From Tetranychus cinnabarinus (lineage: Eukaryota > Arthropoda > Arachnida > Trombidiformes > Tetranychidae): DNA of 64,000 bases. The notes beneath the pieces are model-generated. The model saw only the letters and a program-made list of their open reading frames with translations, was not told the origin of the DNA and searched no databases. The position numbers and the translations under genes are program-made. Every line of letters begins with the position of its first letter. Within the stretch, counting starts at the first letter, position 1. The stretch is from contig WHVY01000003.1 of assembly GCA_022266195.1 (NCBI GenBank), positions 4,898,001 to 4,962,000 of the forward strand, read 5' to 3'. This document shows positions 9,901 to 20,169 of the stretch, one piece after another.

Positions 9901-12900
9901 AGTTTGTGATATAGTTTTAAGTATTTTTAAAGTTTCATGAGTTTCAATTGAATGATGAAACAGGATGCACATTTTAAGTTGGTTAACAGTTACAGAAAAT
10001 TTCTTTTGACGGAGACAGCTTTAAAGAATGAAGAAGACAGTGTTAATATTGAAGAGGACACTGGTCGTAAAAGCAAGTGTGAAACTTTAATCCTTTAAGA
10101 ATGGGTGAGACAATGTTAAGAATGAAGAGGACAGTGAAAATTTTGAACAAGGCACAATTTTAAGAAATAACTTCTTTCTGGATACGTTTATTAATATAAG
10201 ACTTCATATTCTTATAATAATTTTTACAATCATCAGAACTGATAACCTGAGATGCATCTCTCACGCCATCATGAACCTGATCAGGTGTAGTTGGTCTCAA
10301 TCTCTACACGTAATGTTTAAATTGACTGAATAGGTTTTCAATCGGATTGAGAAAAGGTGAATATGGGGGTAGAAAACAAGATTATATCCAGCATCCTCTA
10401 TTAATTTTCTAACTTCAGCACTAATTTTTGCAATATTGAAACAAAAATATTGTTCACTCGCTGACTTAACAGAATTGATACCAGAGCAACTGTCTCGTTC
10501 AAAATTTTCACTGTCCTCTTCATTCTTAACATTGTCTCACCCATTCTTAAAGGATTAAAGTTTCACACTTGCTTTTACGACCAGTGTCCTCTTCAATATT
10601 AACACTGTCTTCTTCATTCTTTAAAGCTGTCTCCGTCAAAAGTAATTTTCTGTAAAATTACAAATCTTGTATTGAAACTATTTTTACCTGTAATGTAGTC
10701 ATCAATCATTTTCACCTTGTGGGAGCTTAAGGATAAACTGCTAATTATTATTTCACCATTTATCTATAAATATATTTTCGATTACTAATTATTGATTTTC
10801 ATGACTAATTAACTATACATTAATAGTTAATGTTGTACCTTTCAATTTGCATTGACTAGTCTATGGTCAGTCTTGTAAGAACCGTTTGATTGTCAAGGCT
10901 AACATAAGAAACTAATTAAAATATCCAAGAAATTGCCTCGATTAATACTAAGAGTATAAAGTTTCCCTCAATGGTCATTGTTAACTTATCGAGCCATTCA
11001 TCATATTGAATATTTGTTTGATTATTGATTCACAAATTTACTTGAGACAAAATAGTAATTTACATAGAAAATTGTTTCAGAATCATGTCAATACTCATTG
11101 CAAACAGTTAACCCCAATATATTGCATGCTGTTATTAAAACAAATATTATGTATACAGTATTGTTATTCAAATACAGTATTATATGTAGTATTGACTTGA
11201 AAGTGAATTATTATGATTATAAGGTTTTTGTCCTTCGTTTTTCATTAGTTTGATGAAAATTATCACTTTAATTATCATGAACCAATATGAAATTCTTGAG
11301 GCAAGAATTGTTTTTGATGTTTTCTCATTGAACAGTCTTTAACACTTTTTCAATTTCTTGACAAGCTATTAGTATTGTTTTATACATTTTACTGACTAAT
11401 TTTGATATTTTCCGATTTCTCATGAATATCCAATGGTGAGGATTATCAAATATTCAATATACTAGATTCTTGCCATGTCACTCTATATCCTTATTCACCT
11501 ATTCAATTGATCATTTCTTGGTTGGTTACTGGAAGGTTTACTCATACCTCTATTTGTTCATTCCTTCACCTTATTACTTTTATTCATTCCCTTCCCTTCA
11601 CTCCTCAACCTCACTTTATTTGATCTTGAAACACCATTTACATGAGGTATATCCATAGCTATATGAGCTAAACTCAGAAGCATAACTTTGTTTTCCCAAA
11701 TAATTTGGGTGAGCAATCGATGAAATGAGTTAAGCAAAACCATCATTTACTAATGGAGAGTGAGTAATGTTGAGTTGGCGAGGAAAAATATTTATATATA
11801 ATGTATAATACATTTGGTGTCATGAATAGCTTTTTTGAGGATAAAACCAGGATAACTTTTTTTTCCTTCTGAGCTTTCAAGTCACTCTTTTCATCTCTTT
11901 ATGTCTTCTAAATGATGACGAAGAAGATGGCGAAGGGAGGAAAGATAAACAGAAACTGATGGGGAAAATAAGATGAACAAGTGAGAAAACTAATAAAAGT
12001 ATAAAATGTCTTCACCGAAAAGGAAATTGAATATTATTAATTATATTCCTTATCAACACTTCTCACTATAGTCTTGATTTCCATGCCTTGAAAGGTTCCA
12101 CTGTCTGAAACTAAATCAATTAGCCATCGATCATTGATTTAAATTTTGTGAACTATTTCAACTCCTTTCTTACCTAGTAAGGTCTTCAATTCATTTTTGC
12201 ATTATTTAATAATCTTTTGTTATTCTTGGTCATTGATTTTTACCTGAATTTTGTGGATTACGTGTCCTGCATTGTTGCTTATTTACAGGGTGTATGTAGC
12301 TATGAACATGTAATGGTTGTAATCTATGAATAGATTTATTGATTAGTGTTCCATTTATTAATTGATTGGTAAATTTTTCGATTTGCAAAACTGTTGCATT
12401 CAAGGGTAAAACAGGCGTAAAAACAATCGATTTTCCAATTCCATTATGTAATAAAATTATAATTTAATCAACTGAACAATAAGATTTAATTGAATTAGGA
12501 ATGCTAATTTGATACAATTGTAAATTTTTCCCATGAAACAAAGAAATTACTACAATTGATTAATTTCCAAATTCATTTTCTAATTTTTGTTTTTCAATTT
12601 CAGAAAAAGTTCGTGAATCAAGTGGTTGTGCGTTAGTTCACTGTTTGGCCGGTATCTCTCGATCAGCTACGATAGCTATTGCTTATGTCATGCAGCACTC
12701 AAAAATGTCTTATGAAGATGCTTACAGGTATGTTTATCATTTTTTTCAGGTTAAAAATTGATTGTCAATTGTATTAATCTTTTGTCATTTTTACTTTCAG
12801 ATATGTCAAGTCTAAAAGACCAACTATATCACCAAATTTTAATTTTCTTGGACAATTGGTTGAATTTGAGAAGCAATTAAGGCGAGACCGTCTATTGGAT

Positions 12901-13116
12901 CCAGTCTCGTCTGATCCTCCGTTTCTCTCGATTCCACCATCTAAACAAGCTTTAAGTTCATCTAAAAGATTATGCTCTTTCTTACCTTTGCCATCATTTT
13001 CAACAACACCAGGCGATAGATCATCATTTTCATTATCATGTATACCTAACCTAACCTCACCCACTCTACCATCACCATCAACACCTAACCCATCAACAGC
13101 CACTGCAACCAAATGA
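6902..13116 (+). CDS. DUSP8/16: Dual-specificity MAP kinase phosphatase, DUSP8/16 type
   Basis: Five exons: 6902-7108, 7224-7568, 8658-8805, 12604-12727 and 12801-13116, giving 379 residues. Residues about 15-150 form the rhodanese/CH2 kinase-docking domain (ILILDMRSFLEYNTSHI, then the basic docking motif LRRLQQGK). The catalytic domain starts near ILPFLYLGSQ (about 165). It carries the general-acid Asp in RIPVND and the signature HCLAGISRS with nucleophile Cys247 and Arg253, followed by ATIAIAYVM and RPTISPNFNFLGQL. The close match of both domains to vertebrate DUSP8/DUSP16, and the short Ser/Thr/Pro-rich tail, point to a JNK/p38 phosphatase of that subgroup rather than the ERK-specific DUSP6 type. 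The ATG has a good context (CCAAATGG) and no longer N-terminus is needed. Intron 4 is 3.8 kb and contains a transposable element. It is convergent with the ENaC gene. Confidence 0.9.
7569..8657 (+). other. Intron 2 of the dual-specificity phosphatase
   Basis: A 1.1-kb intron with donor GTACTAATT and acceptor TTTTCTCAACACAG. Nothing recognisable inside. Confidence 0.7.
9993..10652 (-). mobile_element. Tc1/mariner-type non-autonomous element with 156-bp inverted repeats, copy A
   Basis: The 660-bp element is flanked by a TA duplication (9991-9992 and 10653-10654). Terminal inverted repeats run 9993-10148 and 10497-10652 (156 bp each), beginning CAGAAAATTTCTTTTGACGG. The centre is a C-terminal transposase remnant on the minus strand. 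It is inserted in a phosphatase intron. Copy B at 17014-17673 has the same length, the same TA flanks and nearly the same sequence in the opposite orientation. TA target sites and the remnant motif place it in the IS630/Tc1/mariner superfamily. Confidence 0.92.
10160..10443 (-). pseudogene. DDE transposase C-terminal remnant in element copy A
   Basis: The minus strand reads IAKISAEVRKLIEDAGYN, then after a one-base frame change LPPYSPFLNPIENLFSQFK, the conserved block next to the last catalytic acid in Tc1/mariner DDE_3 transposases. An in-frame TAG follows, then about 45 further residues to TAA. The N-terminal DNA-binding domain and first catalytic acids are absent. The same frameshift and stop occur in copy B. 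Confidence 0.85.
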
Positions 13117-13618
13117 ACATATCATTTTTGTCAATATCCAGCCAATGGTTATTCAATTTTTCTTGTTCTTCTCCTCTGTCTGTTTCATTTTTTTTCACCC
13201 TTCTTATGCCCTCTCAAAGTGATTTAAAAAAAGTAGACATAGTTAATTTCATCCACTAATTGTTTGAGAAACTGGCTTCCAACGTTTCTTGCGTTCATCC
13301 TTATGATTTAAACTAGTCAAATCTTTTAAAAGGTGACAATTTCAATGAGTGTATATCGGAAAGAATAAAGAAAAGCTGATTCAAAAAATATGCGTCATTT
13401 GCTGATTTTCAATAAAAATTTTTTAAAAAAATCATGTTTCAGTTTTTGTCTTTATAAATAGCAAAATTCAATCCCAGTGCTAAATTTTATTAAATCCTTC
13501 ATTTTTTACATTCTATCTTAATTGTAACTTTGTACTATGACTGTAAAGCAAATGACTAGAAATTTATAAATGATCTGGGAACATGAACTCCAAGACTTGA
13601 TTCCATTCCTGGCCATTC
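13117..13618. other. Convergent 3' regions of phosphatase and DEG/ENaC genes
   Basis: 502 bp between two stop codons facing each other. AATAAA-like signals (AATAAAAATTT near 13412) suit the phosphatase 3' end. No coding sequence is seen. Confidence 0.55.
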
Positions 13619-14827
13619 CTAGCTCACTCCTGATGACTCAACATGAACCGATGTTGGACGAGTGCAAGTTTCACAGAATCGCATTATAGTCATCATTTGG
13701 CTTAACATTGAAACACCAAACCACATTCCTAGTACGCTACCAACAAATATGATAAACTCGAGCCAGTTTTGAGCTGGAAGGGAAATGTAAATTAAATCTG
13801 GAGTAACTGGCTCTAAATTAATCACACAATATCCATACTTCTGATCCGCAATGGTCTTTTCAATTTCGAGACTATAATCAATTGATTGGCATTCATTGAA
13901 ATTCATTTTAAACGCACATTCACTGTGTAATTTTTTTGTTAGATTGGATAAGACTAAAGAGAAGCCAATTTGTTCTGAATAGTGACCAAAAGGGACAGCG
14001 ATGTTTCGAAACAATTTATGTGAATATTGAAGGGTTTTATTGTTGACACATTCCTCTACAGCTGCTTTTTTATTGAAATCACGGCATTTGGTCTCATATG
14101 GAGGAGCCAACATTCGGGTTATTTTTCGTTTAAACGAGATTCTAATAATGTTAAATTTACCGGAAGAGAGATCGATCAACCTGAATTCTTTTATATTACC
14201 AATTATTTGACTGTTAACAGGGCTCAGTCTTAAAGCAAAAGAGCCAAGTTCACCAATTGTAAAACCCATCATCAGAAAAGGGAAATCCTCAACCAACAGG
14301 TCTTGAGTATCAATGAAGATCGGTTTAGAGCCATTGAGGCAAGAAACACGAACAAATATATTCTCAAAATTGAAATAGCGTTTCAATGAACAGTTTTTTT
14401 CGATCATATTGGGATCGAATTGTGATTGTATGTTCAGAAAAGTGAAATATTTGGTTGGATCACGAGTAAACCTTTCAATATCGCCAGTTTTTAAATGATT
14501 TATCAGCTTTTGAGTCATAATTCTTGGAGATTTTAAGGCTTGTGCACATTTCGATTGCTGGTCTCCTCTTTTGTTGTCTTTAAATTCTTGGCACACATTA
14601 GATAATACATTTGGTGAATGCAGTTCCAAAGCAGTTAAATTAATTAGTGTTGCTATTGGAAAGGCAAAGTCGATTGCTGGAATTTCAATCTTTTTAGGTG
14701 AATCGAAAGTTACTTCGCTCCTTACTCTGAACTCAAGAAAATTACTGGTTACCTTATACAATTGAAATAGACAACCAAAAAGACACAAAATTCTGATCAT
14801 TGATACAATAATAGACTTATAGACCAT
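13619..14827 (-). CDS. DEG/ENaC-family cation channel subunit (divergent, short)
   Basis: One open exon of 402 residues. I start at the Met at 14827 (MVYKSIIVSM...) because the first membrane segment follows it directly; the frame is open to a Met at 14944, giving 39 more residues of unclear value. TM1 spans about residues 9-27, followed by a large extracellular part rich in Cys and N-glycosylation sites. Near residue 260 is LAPPYETKCRDF, the L.PPY.T.C block of the family, and TM2 (about 355-377) reads FIIFVGSVLGMWFGVSMLS. It contains the G-x-S selectivity-filter motif (GVS, 371-373). Subunits assemble as trimeric amiloride-type sodium channels in the plasma membrane. The protein is shorter than typical pickpocket subunits (450-600). 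Ligand and tissue cannot be inferred. Confidence 0.78.
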   Translation of the reverse strand: MVYKSIIVSMIRILCLFGCLFQLYKVTSNFLEFRVRSEVTFDSPKKIEIPAIDFAFPIATLINLTALELHSPNVLSNVCQEFKDNKRGDQQSKCAQALKSPRIMTQKLINHLKTGDIERFTRDPTKYFTFLNIQSQFDPNMIEKNCSLKRYFNFENIFVRVSCLNGSKPIFIDTQDLLVEDFPFLMMGFTIGELGSFALRLSPVNSQIIGNIKEFRLIDLSSGKFNIIRISFKRKITRMLAPPYETKCRDFNKKAAVEECVNNKTLQYSHKLFRNIAVPFGHYSEQIGFSLVLSNLTKKLHSECAFKMNFNECQSIDYSLEIEKTIADQKYGYCVINLEPVTPDLIYISLPAQNWLEFIIFVGSVLGMWFGVSMLSQMMTIMRFCETCTRPTSVHVESSGVS

Positions 14828-15755
14828 TCTGGCAGATTTGGTGTTTATTTGAACGCAACACAAATATTTAATTCCATGATTACATGTTAGTTTAAATAGA
14901 ACTAACAAAACTGTTAATTGTTTGCTCACCAAAACATTGATCATGAAGCGTTAGATTAACTGAACCGTCATTATTCAAAAGACTTGAAGGAACGAGTATA
15001 GACGAAACATTAAAGCGGACTGCAAATTTAACAATTAAGGTTAACCATCTGTCATTAATTTCTTTATCCAGAATAATCATCAATGGTTACGTCTTATAAC
15101 TGGAAAAATTCATTACTCAGACATTTCAAAAATATAATATTAAGATAAATAAATTGATTTGGAGTTGACAATTATTTTGAAAAGACCCTTTAGTCTATTC
15201 ATCACAACAATTGCATGCAAATCAACTGACAAATTTGATAGAATGACAAGAGGCGAATAAAATAGTACAGAAATTGATGAAAAAGAAGGACAATCAATCT
15301 TTTAATCGAAATTTGAACCAATTCAGAACTTATAACAATGAAATTATTATGCATCTAAAATTTATATTGTTCAATCTTCAGTAAATGCAAACACCAAACC
15401 AAATAGTACTCAATAGATGCATCCACTCGATTTTATCAAAAGCTGTCATAATAGTATTTCGATTACATGAGCAAACTACATTTTTATGTCTCTAGGACTC
15501 ATCAAGGCTCAACTCATAACTCGATAATTACAGTCGAGTCTGTTATTAACACAAGCATTTCGAGATTCAATTTCAGCGCTTAACTATCTTGTAAAACTTT
15601 CATTTTGCTACATAGATGACGCTGCTATGAAAACTTAAGTTACTTAGCAAATCGACCAGCACATGGTTTGAAAACTTGTATTTTGTTTTTCGTTGATTGT
15701 GTTTCTTCATTATTTGAATCGTTTTTGATTGATTATTCCATATTTATCATTAATC
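14828..15755. other. Region between the DEG/ENaC gene and SNU13 copy 2
   Basis: Non-coding as far as I can tell. It holds the ENaC upstream region and the SNU13-2 promoter. A 63-codon open frame on the minus strand (14892-15083) has a possible donor but cannot be spliced in frame to the ENaC exon. Sequence just before the SNU13-2 ATG differs from that before copy 1. Confidence 0.45.
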
Positions 15756-16317
15756 ATGGTGAGTAATTTTCTCAATTCTTTGAATAATATCCCTGATGTA
15801 GATTCATTTAAATTCATGCGTCTCAATTTTTTCTCAACAGACTTCCGAAGGAATAAATCCCAAAGCATATCCATTAGCTGATGACCAATTAACTGCTAAA
15901 ATTTTGAAGTTAATTCAGCAAGCTGCGAATTATAAACAAATTAAGAAAGGAGCTAATGAGGCTACCAAAACATTAGCAAGAAATTTGGCCCAATTGATAG
16001 TTATGGCCGCTGATGCTGAACCATTGGAAATTTTATTACACTTGCCTCTTCTGTGTGAAGATAAAAATGTTCCTTATGTTTTTGTCAAATCTAAACATGG
16101 TAAGATATTTCATTGTTTTTTGCTCTCTTAAATGTTTAAATATGTTTCAACCTTTTCCCTTTTTTAATATAATATATTTAATTTATTCGCAGCTCTTGGT
16201 CGTGCTTGTGGAGTATCAAGATCAGTTATTGCATGTTCGATTATTGCCAATGAAGGAAGCCAATTGACACCTCAAATCACATCTCTACAGAGTGAAATTG
16301 AAAAGCTCCTTATTTAA
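15756..16317 (+). CDS. SNU13: SNU13 / NHP2L1 (15.5K) RNA-binding protein, copy 2
   Basis: Exons 15756-15758 (ATG only), 15841-16099 and 16193-16317 give 128 residues identical to the product of the gene at 2024-2593. Within the exons I find only silent differences (for example CAATTRACT, AAGYTAATTCARCAAGCTGCRAAT, CTTGCCWCTTCTG). Intron 2 is identical over its length as far as I can read, whereas intron 1 and the upstream region are clearly different, with donor GTGAGT here and GTAAGT in copy 1. Homology therefore begins about 20 bp before exon 2. The gene looks functional: all splice sites, the L7Ae fold blocks and the stop are intact. Role as for copy 1: U4 snRNP and box C/D snoRNP K-turn binding. 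Confidence 0.92.
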
Positions 16318-16563
16318 TTAATTTTTGAAATTTTTTGCTCTATTTTCCATAAAAAATTAATGAATTGGAAACTATCATAATAGTTCAACTATTTTCAATA
16401 TTATTGTCTAAATTTATTCTCAATGTTTTGTTTCCAAAGACTAGACGCGATTGAGTGTGGATAGTATAAAAATTAAACCGGATTTTAATAAGTTTGGTAC
16501 AGCCAGGAAAATAATCAGCTGAATTTAGGCTTGAAATAAAAGTGATAGAATATAGCTGAATCT
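16318..16563. repeat. Downstream part of the duplicated SNU13/Ly6 block
   Basis: Alignable in patches with 2594-2811 (shared GACGCGATYGAGTGTGGATA), but without the inserted MYBBP1A fragment. No gene. Confidence 0.55.
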
Positions 16564-16809
16564 TCATTTAAAATTTCGCTCAATTTCATGTGGATAGGCT
16601 TGCAATGAATTCACAACCCATGTGATTAATCTGTTACGAGAACGATCTCGGACAATCCGATAGCAGAAAATAATTGAAAGAGTGATACAGATGACCAAAA
16701 AAAGTTTAATCAAATACAATCCAGCGTCAAATAAGTACCAGTGAAGCTTTAATAATCTTCGTTCGAGGTTTCTCGATGCAAAAAGATGCGTCGTAACTTC
16801 AGTGAACAA
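16564..16809 (-). other. 81-codon open frame with one membrane segment, duplicated and broken at 2953-3140
   Basis: The minus strand encodes 81 residues with one hydrophobic stretch (LYLIKLFLVICITLSIIFCY) between basic flanks (ASRNLERRLLK and RIVRDRSRNR). I do not recognise it. It lies just downstream of the duplicated last exon of the Ly6 pseudogene, so it may be only 3' flank or a remnant of another gene. The paralogous stretch at 2953-3140 has lost the frame, which argues against a constrained function. Confidence 0.25.
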
Positions 16810-17013
16810 TCAACCGGAATTTTGAATGAATATTTCTATTTACTTTTTTATTCAGAATAGTAGGCAAATGGCAAACATTAACCAAATGATTGATAAATTC
16901 CCGTGAGATATAAAACCGTAATTACAGCCATCTTTACTGTTGCATGTACAGGTTTCACGCAGGACATTGTATGAATCTGGAATGGGTGTGTCGGAAGGAC
17001 ATAAAAACAATTA

Positions 17014-17673
17014 CAGAAAATTACTTTTGACGGAGACATCTTTAAAGAATGAAGAAGACAGTGTTAATATTGAAGAGGACACTGGTCGTAAAAGCAAGTG
17101 TGAAACTTTAATCCTTTAAGAATGGGTGAGACAATGTTAAGAATGAAGAGGACAGTGAAAATTTTGAACGAGACAGTTGCTCTGGTATCAATTCTGTTAA
17201 GTCAGCGAGTGAACAATATTTTTGTTTCAATATTGCAAAAATTAGTGCTGAAGTTAGAAAATTAATAGAGGATGCTGGATATAATCTTGTTTTCTACCCC
17301 CATATTCACCTTTTCTCAATCCGATTGAAAACCTATTCAGTCAATTTAAACATTACGTGTAGAGATTGAGACCAACTACACCTGATCAGGTTCATGATGG
17401 CGTGAGAGATGCATCTCAGGTTATCAGTTCTGATGATTGTAAAAATTATTATAAGAATATGCAGTCTTATATTAATAAACGTATCCAGAAAGAAGTTATT
17501 TCTTAAAATTGTGTCTTGTTCAAAATTTTCACTGTCCTCTTCATTCTTAACATTGTCTCACCCATTCTTAAAGGATTAAAGTTTCACACTTGCTTTTACG
17601 ACCAGTGTCCTCTTCAATATTAACACTGTCTTCTTCATTCTTTAAAGCTGTCTCCGTCAAAAGAAATTTTCTG
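17014..17673 (+). mobile_element. Tc1/mariner-type non-autonomous element with 156-bp inverted repeats, copy B
   Basis: 660 bp with TA on both sides (17012-17013 and 17674-17675) and terminal repeats 17014-17169 and 17518-17673. The empty site is visible in the paralogous block: ACATAAAAACGATTAGGAACATA at about 3290-3312 is uninterrupted where this copy has ACAATTA-element-TAAGAACATA. This confirms TA-targeted insertion after the segmental duplication. It is nearly identical to copy A, including the same disabling lesions. Confidence 0.95.
17223..17506 (+). pseudogene. DDE transposase C-terminal remnant in element copy B
   Basis: The plus strand carries IAKISAEVRKLIEDAGYN, a frame change, then LPPYSPFLNPIENLFSQFK and an in-frame TAG, then a tail ending at TAA (17504-17506). 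It is the same remnant and has the same lesions as in copy A, so neither copy encodes a working transposase. Confidence 0.85.
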
Positions 17674-17801
17674 TAAGAACATACTAAACCTCGACGCTTG
17701 ATACAAAGTTTTGCCAATAAACTGACAAATCAATGAGTTTTCAAACTCCATTCGTTTTCGTGTTGACGGTTTGTGAGTCCAATCACTCAGTGTTATTGAT
17801 T

Positions 17802-17881
17802 CGATCATTGCCAATGTAAGAAGACAATTGACACCAAAAATAATATCTTTACAGGGGGAAATTGAAAAGCTCCGCATCTGA
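17802..17881 (+). pseudogene. Third, truncated SNU13 copy (last-exon fragment)
   Basis: About 80 bp match the end of SNU13 exon 3, from CGATTATTGCCAATGAAGG to the stop. There are about a dozen changes including a stop (GAAGG to GTAAG), and TGA at the former terminus. It abuts the Ly6 exon-2 scrap at a shared TTCG. Confidence 0.85.
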
Positions 17882-20169
17882 AAAGCTTATGAGATCTTCA
17901 ACAACAAATGAATGTTTTGCTATTTTGAATTTGCACAACCAATTTCTTTTGATTGCTAAGTATGTCAATGATAATAAATATCAATACTGAACGATCCATT
18001 CCTCAGTTGTCCAATAAATGTTTCCTTCAGTTAAATAATTATATTGAAGATAAACTCTCATGTGAACGATTGTAATATTTTGTTTCCATAAGTTGACCTT
18101 GACCTTGTGAAAGTAAAACGTTCTTTTGTCTGTTTCTTTCTTTACACAATGAACAGACTCATCTGGAACCAGAATGAAAAAAAGGTGTGAGATGATGATC
18201 TGGGCTAGGCTTTGAGTTGTTATTTTGGGTCGATATTGCTAAAAATAAATTCATCAACATCAATATAAACAGTTATACAAGAAAAATCCTTGGATTGCTT
18301 TTACCATGTTAATTCAAGAACTAATGTATTTGGAATAATCTGACCATTTTGTTCTTTACTTTGTTTCAATCTGTGAATCTCATTTTCATGACATTCCCTG
18401 TTTCCTATTCCTTTACTTAACTCTGTTTATTAAATGTACCATAAAAGATGCAATAATCTGTAATGTCAAAAAATGTAACATTTTACAAGAAGCTTTAGTT
18501 TAATCTGAAAATGTTTTCAGTTTTTGCTTTTTCTTTGAGTGATCTTTTTTGTTTCTTTTTAGTATTACTTTCAATGTTTTCTGGTTTCACCAAATTAACA
18601 ATGTAAAAACAAGTTAAGAACCAGATAACCAGAAATTTACCAATTTAAAGGGTTGCCTATCTTTTTCATGTTTGCTCATTTTTTCAATTTGATTTACATA
18701 ACTAACTGCTCATCATCACTAGAAACTCTTCATTCATTTGCAAGATTAAACATTTAGAGGAGTAACTCCTCTTGAATCATTAGATGAAAGTCTGCATCTC
18801 ACGGTGAGAAGAGATGAACACAAGGGAAATGAATGGTAAACTTTAGATTAATAAGGAGAACAGAGTGAAACTGATGAGGAAAAATGTTTAGGAAAAAATG
18901 GAGGAGAGACAAGGACAGTGATGGAGAGAACTGGTTATCAGAAAGATTCTTGAAAGATTCAATGGATGTAAACGGTTTCTCATGAAGAAGGAGAAGTGAA
19001 CGAGAAAATGTTTCCTTGGATTGCCTTTTAGAAAGAGGGAAAGAAAGGATAAATAGAGTGAGGAAAATGATGATGAAAAGAACGGTAAAAAGATGAAGAT
19101 TGCAAGAAAAATATAAACCGAATTATCTGATTCATTCGGTTTTCATTGAAACGCACGCGTCGACGTAAAGTCAAGGCCTGAGTTGCTTATGAACCCTTCA
19201 GTTGCCATACAAAGCTTGATCAGTGTTAGATACAATGTGGTGACAATCAAATGCAAAAATAACCAAAAATAAACAATTTACAAACGATGAACTCTCACGA
19301 GAAAAGAGATGTTAAGGAAACGAACATTAAGAATAAGTTTGAACAGGGAAAATGTGATGATAATGAAGATGATGACAATAAAAAAGATGATGATTATTAT
19401 TGGAATGGGAAGGGATGGAAATGATAGACAGAGTGTGCCTTAAGGATGATGTAAGGTAGACAGTTGAACTTTAAAGGCCTTTCATTGACATCACCCAACA
19501 ACTGGGTACAAATGCATAGTACGACTGAGCAGCTGAGTGATTGTACCCAAAACCATGAACAGCTTGACAGTTGAGTGAAATTCACTCAGTTCTGACATTT
19601 GAAATGAAGAATAAAAATAATTATATTTCAAAGAGATTACACGGAATAGAAACAAGAATTCATCTTGAAAAATTATGCTAAACTCGGTAGTTCTTTTCAT
19701 TGTTTCTTTCATTTCAATTTTCCATTTTTCCATGTCATCCTCTTCAAACAGCTTAAGATTAACTGAAGCCAAGGCAACTATTCTGAATTCAATCATCCTT
19801 ATCTCTTGAAGAGTCTAAAGGTTCAATATGAGTCCATGTGAATGGACAATTACTATGGAGAGAAATCGTATAACATTAATGAATGTTATCAATGATAATA
19901 ATTTTATAAAACAGACAAATGCTCATATTATCAGATTGTACTCATTGATTTTATTCAAAAAATGTATTAACTTTATTCTGGTGTATTCATTGTTCTGTGT
20001 TGACAATGCAAAGCATCTGGAGGCAGTCAATGCAGTAGCATGCTTTACTTTAAACACAAAGCAATTAAACAATTGATGTAAAGGACACTTAAATATGGTT
20101 AAATCACAAATTAAGAGAAAGAAGATTAACTCAATTTAAAAAACTCTAATCAGAGCAGAATCCCGAAAT
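17882..20169. other. Gene-free region after the duplicated block
   Basis: 2.3 kb with only short, uncoded-looking open frames. I see no homeologous block, promoter or RNA gene here. Confidence 0.4.

Larger units (their letters stand above)
8806..12603 (+). other. Long intron of the dual-specificity phosphatase carrying a transposon
   Basis: A 3.8-kb intron, donor GTAAGTT and acceptor TTTTTCAATTTCAG, separating the substrate-loop exon from the catalytic-loop exon. It contains the 660-bp element at 9993-10652. No other coding block or repeat was identified. Confidence 0.7.
16852..17803 (-). pseudogene. Broken duplicate of the Ly6/quiver-like gene, split by a transposon
   Basis: The last exon is preserved at 16852-16976, the same 125 bp length as the intact gene. 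It still encodes DSYNVLRETCTCNSKDGCN and a C-terminal hydrophobic tail, with its acceptor intact. Upstream on the minus strand the intron contains element copy B. Beyond it, 17762-17803 matches the end of exon 2 (ESI.LSD...HKPST), but with the Cys after SD lost. Exon 3 and exon 1 are missing. The order and strand are as in the intact gene at 3141-3922, so this is a degraded paralogue. Confidence 0.8.

Noticed and set aside
14892..15083. 63-codon minus-strand frame as an upstream exon of the DEG/ENaC gene
   Set aside because: Its GTGAGC donor cannot be joined in phase to the ENaC exon, and it shows no channel motif.
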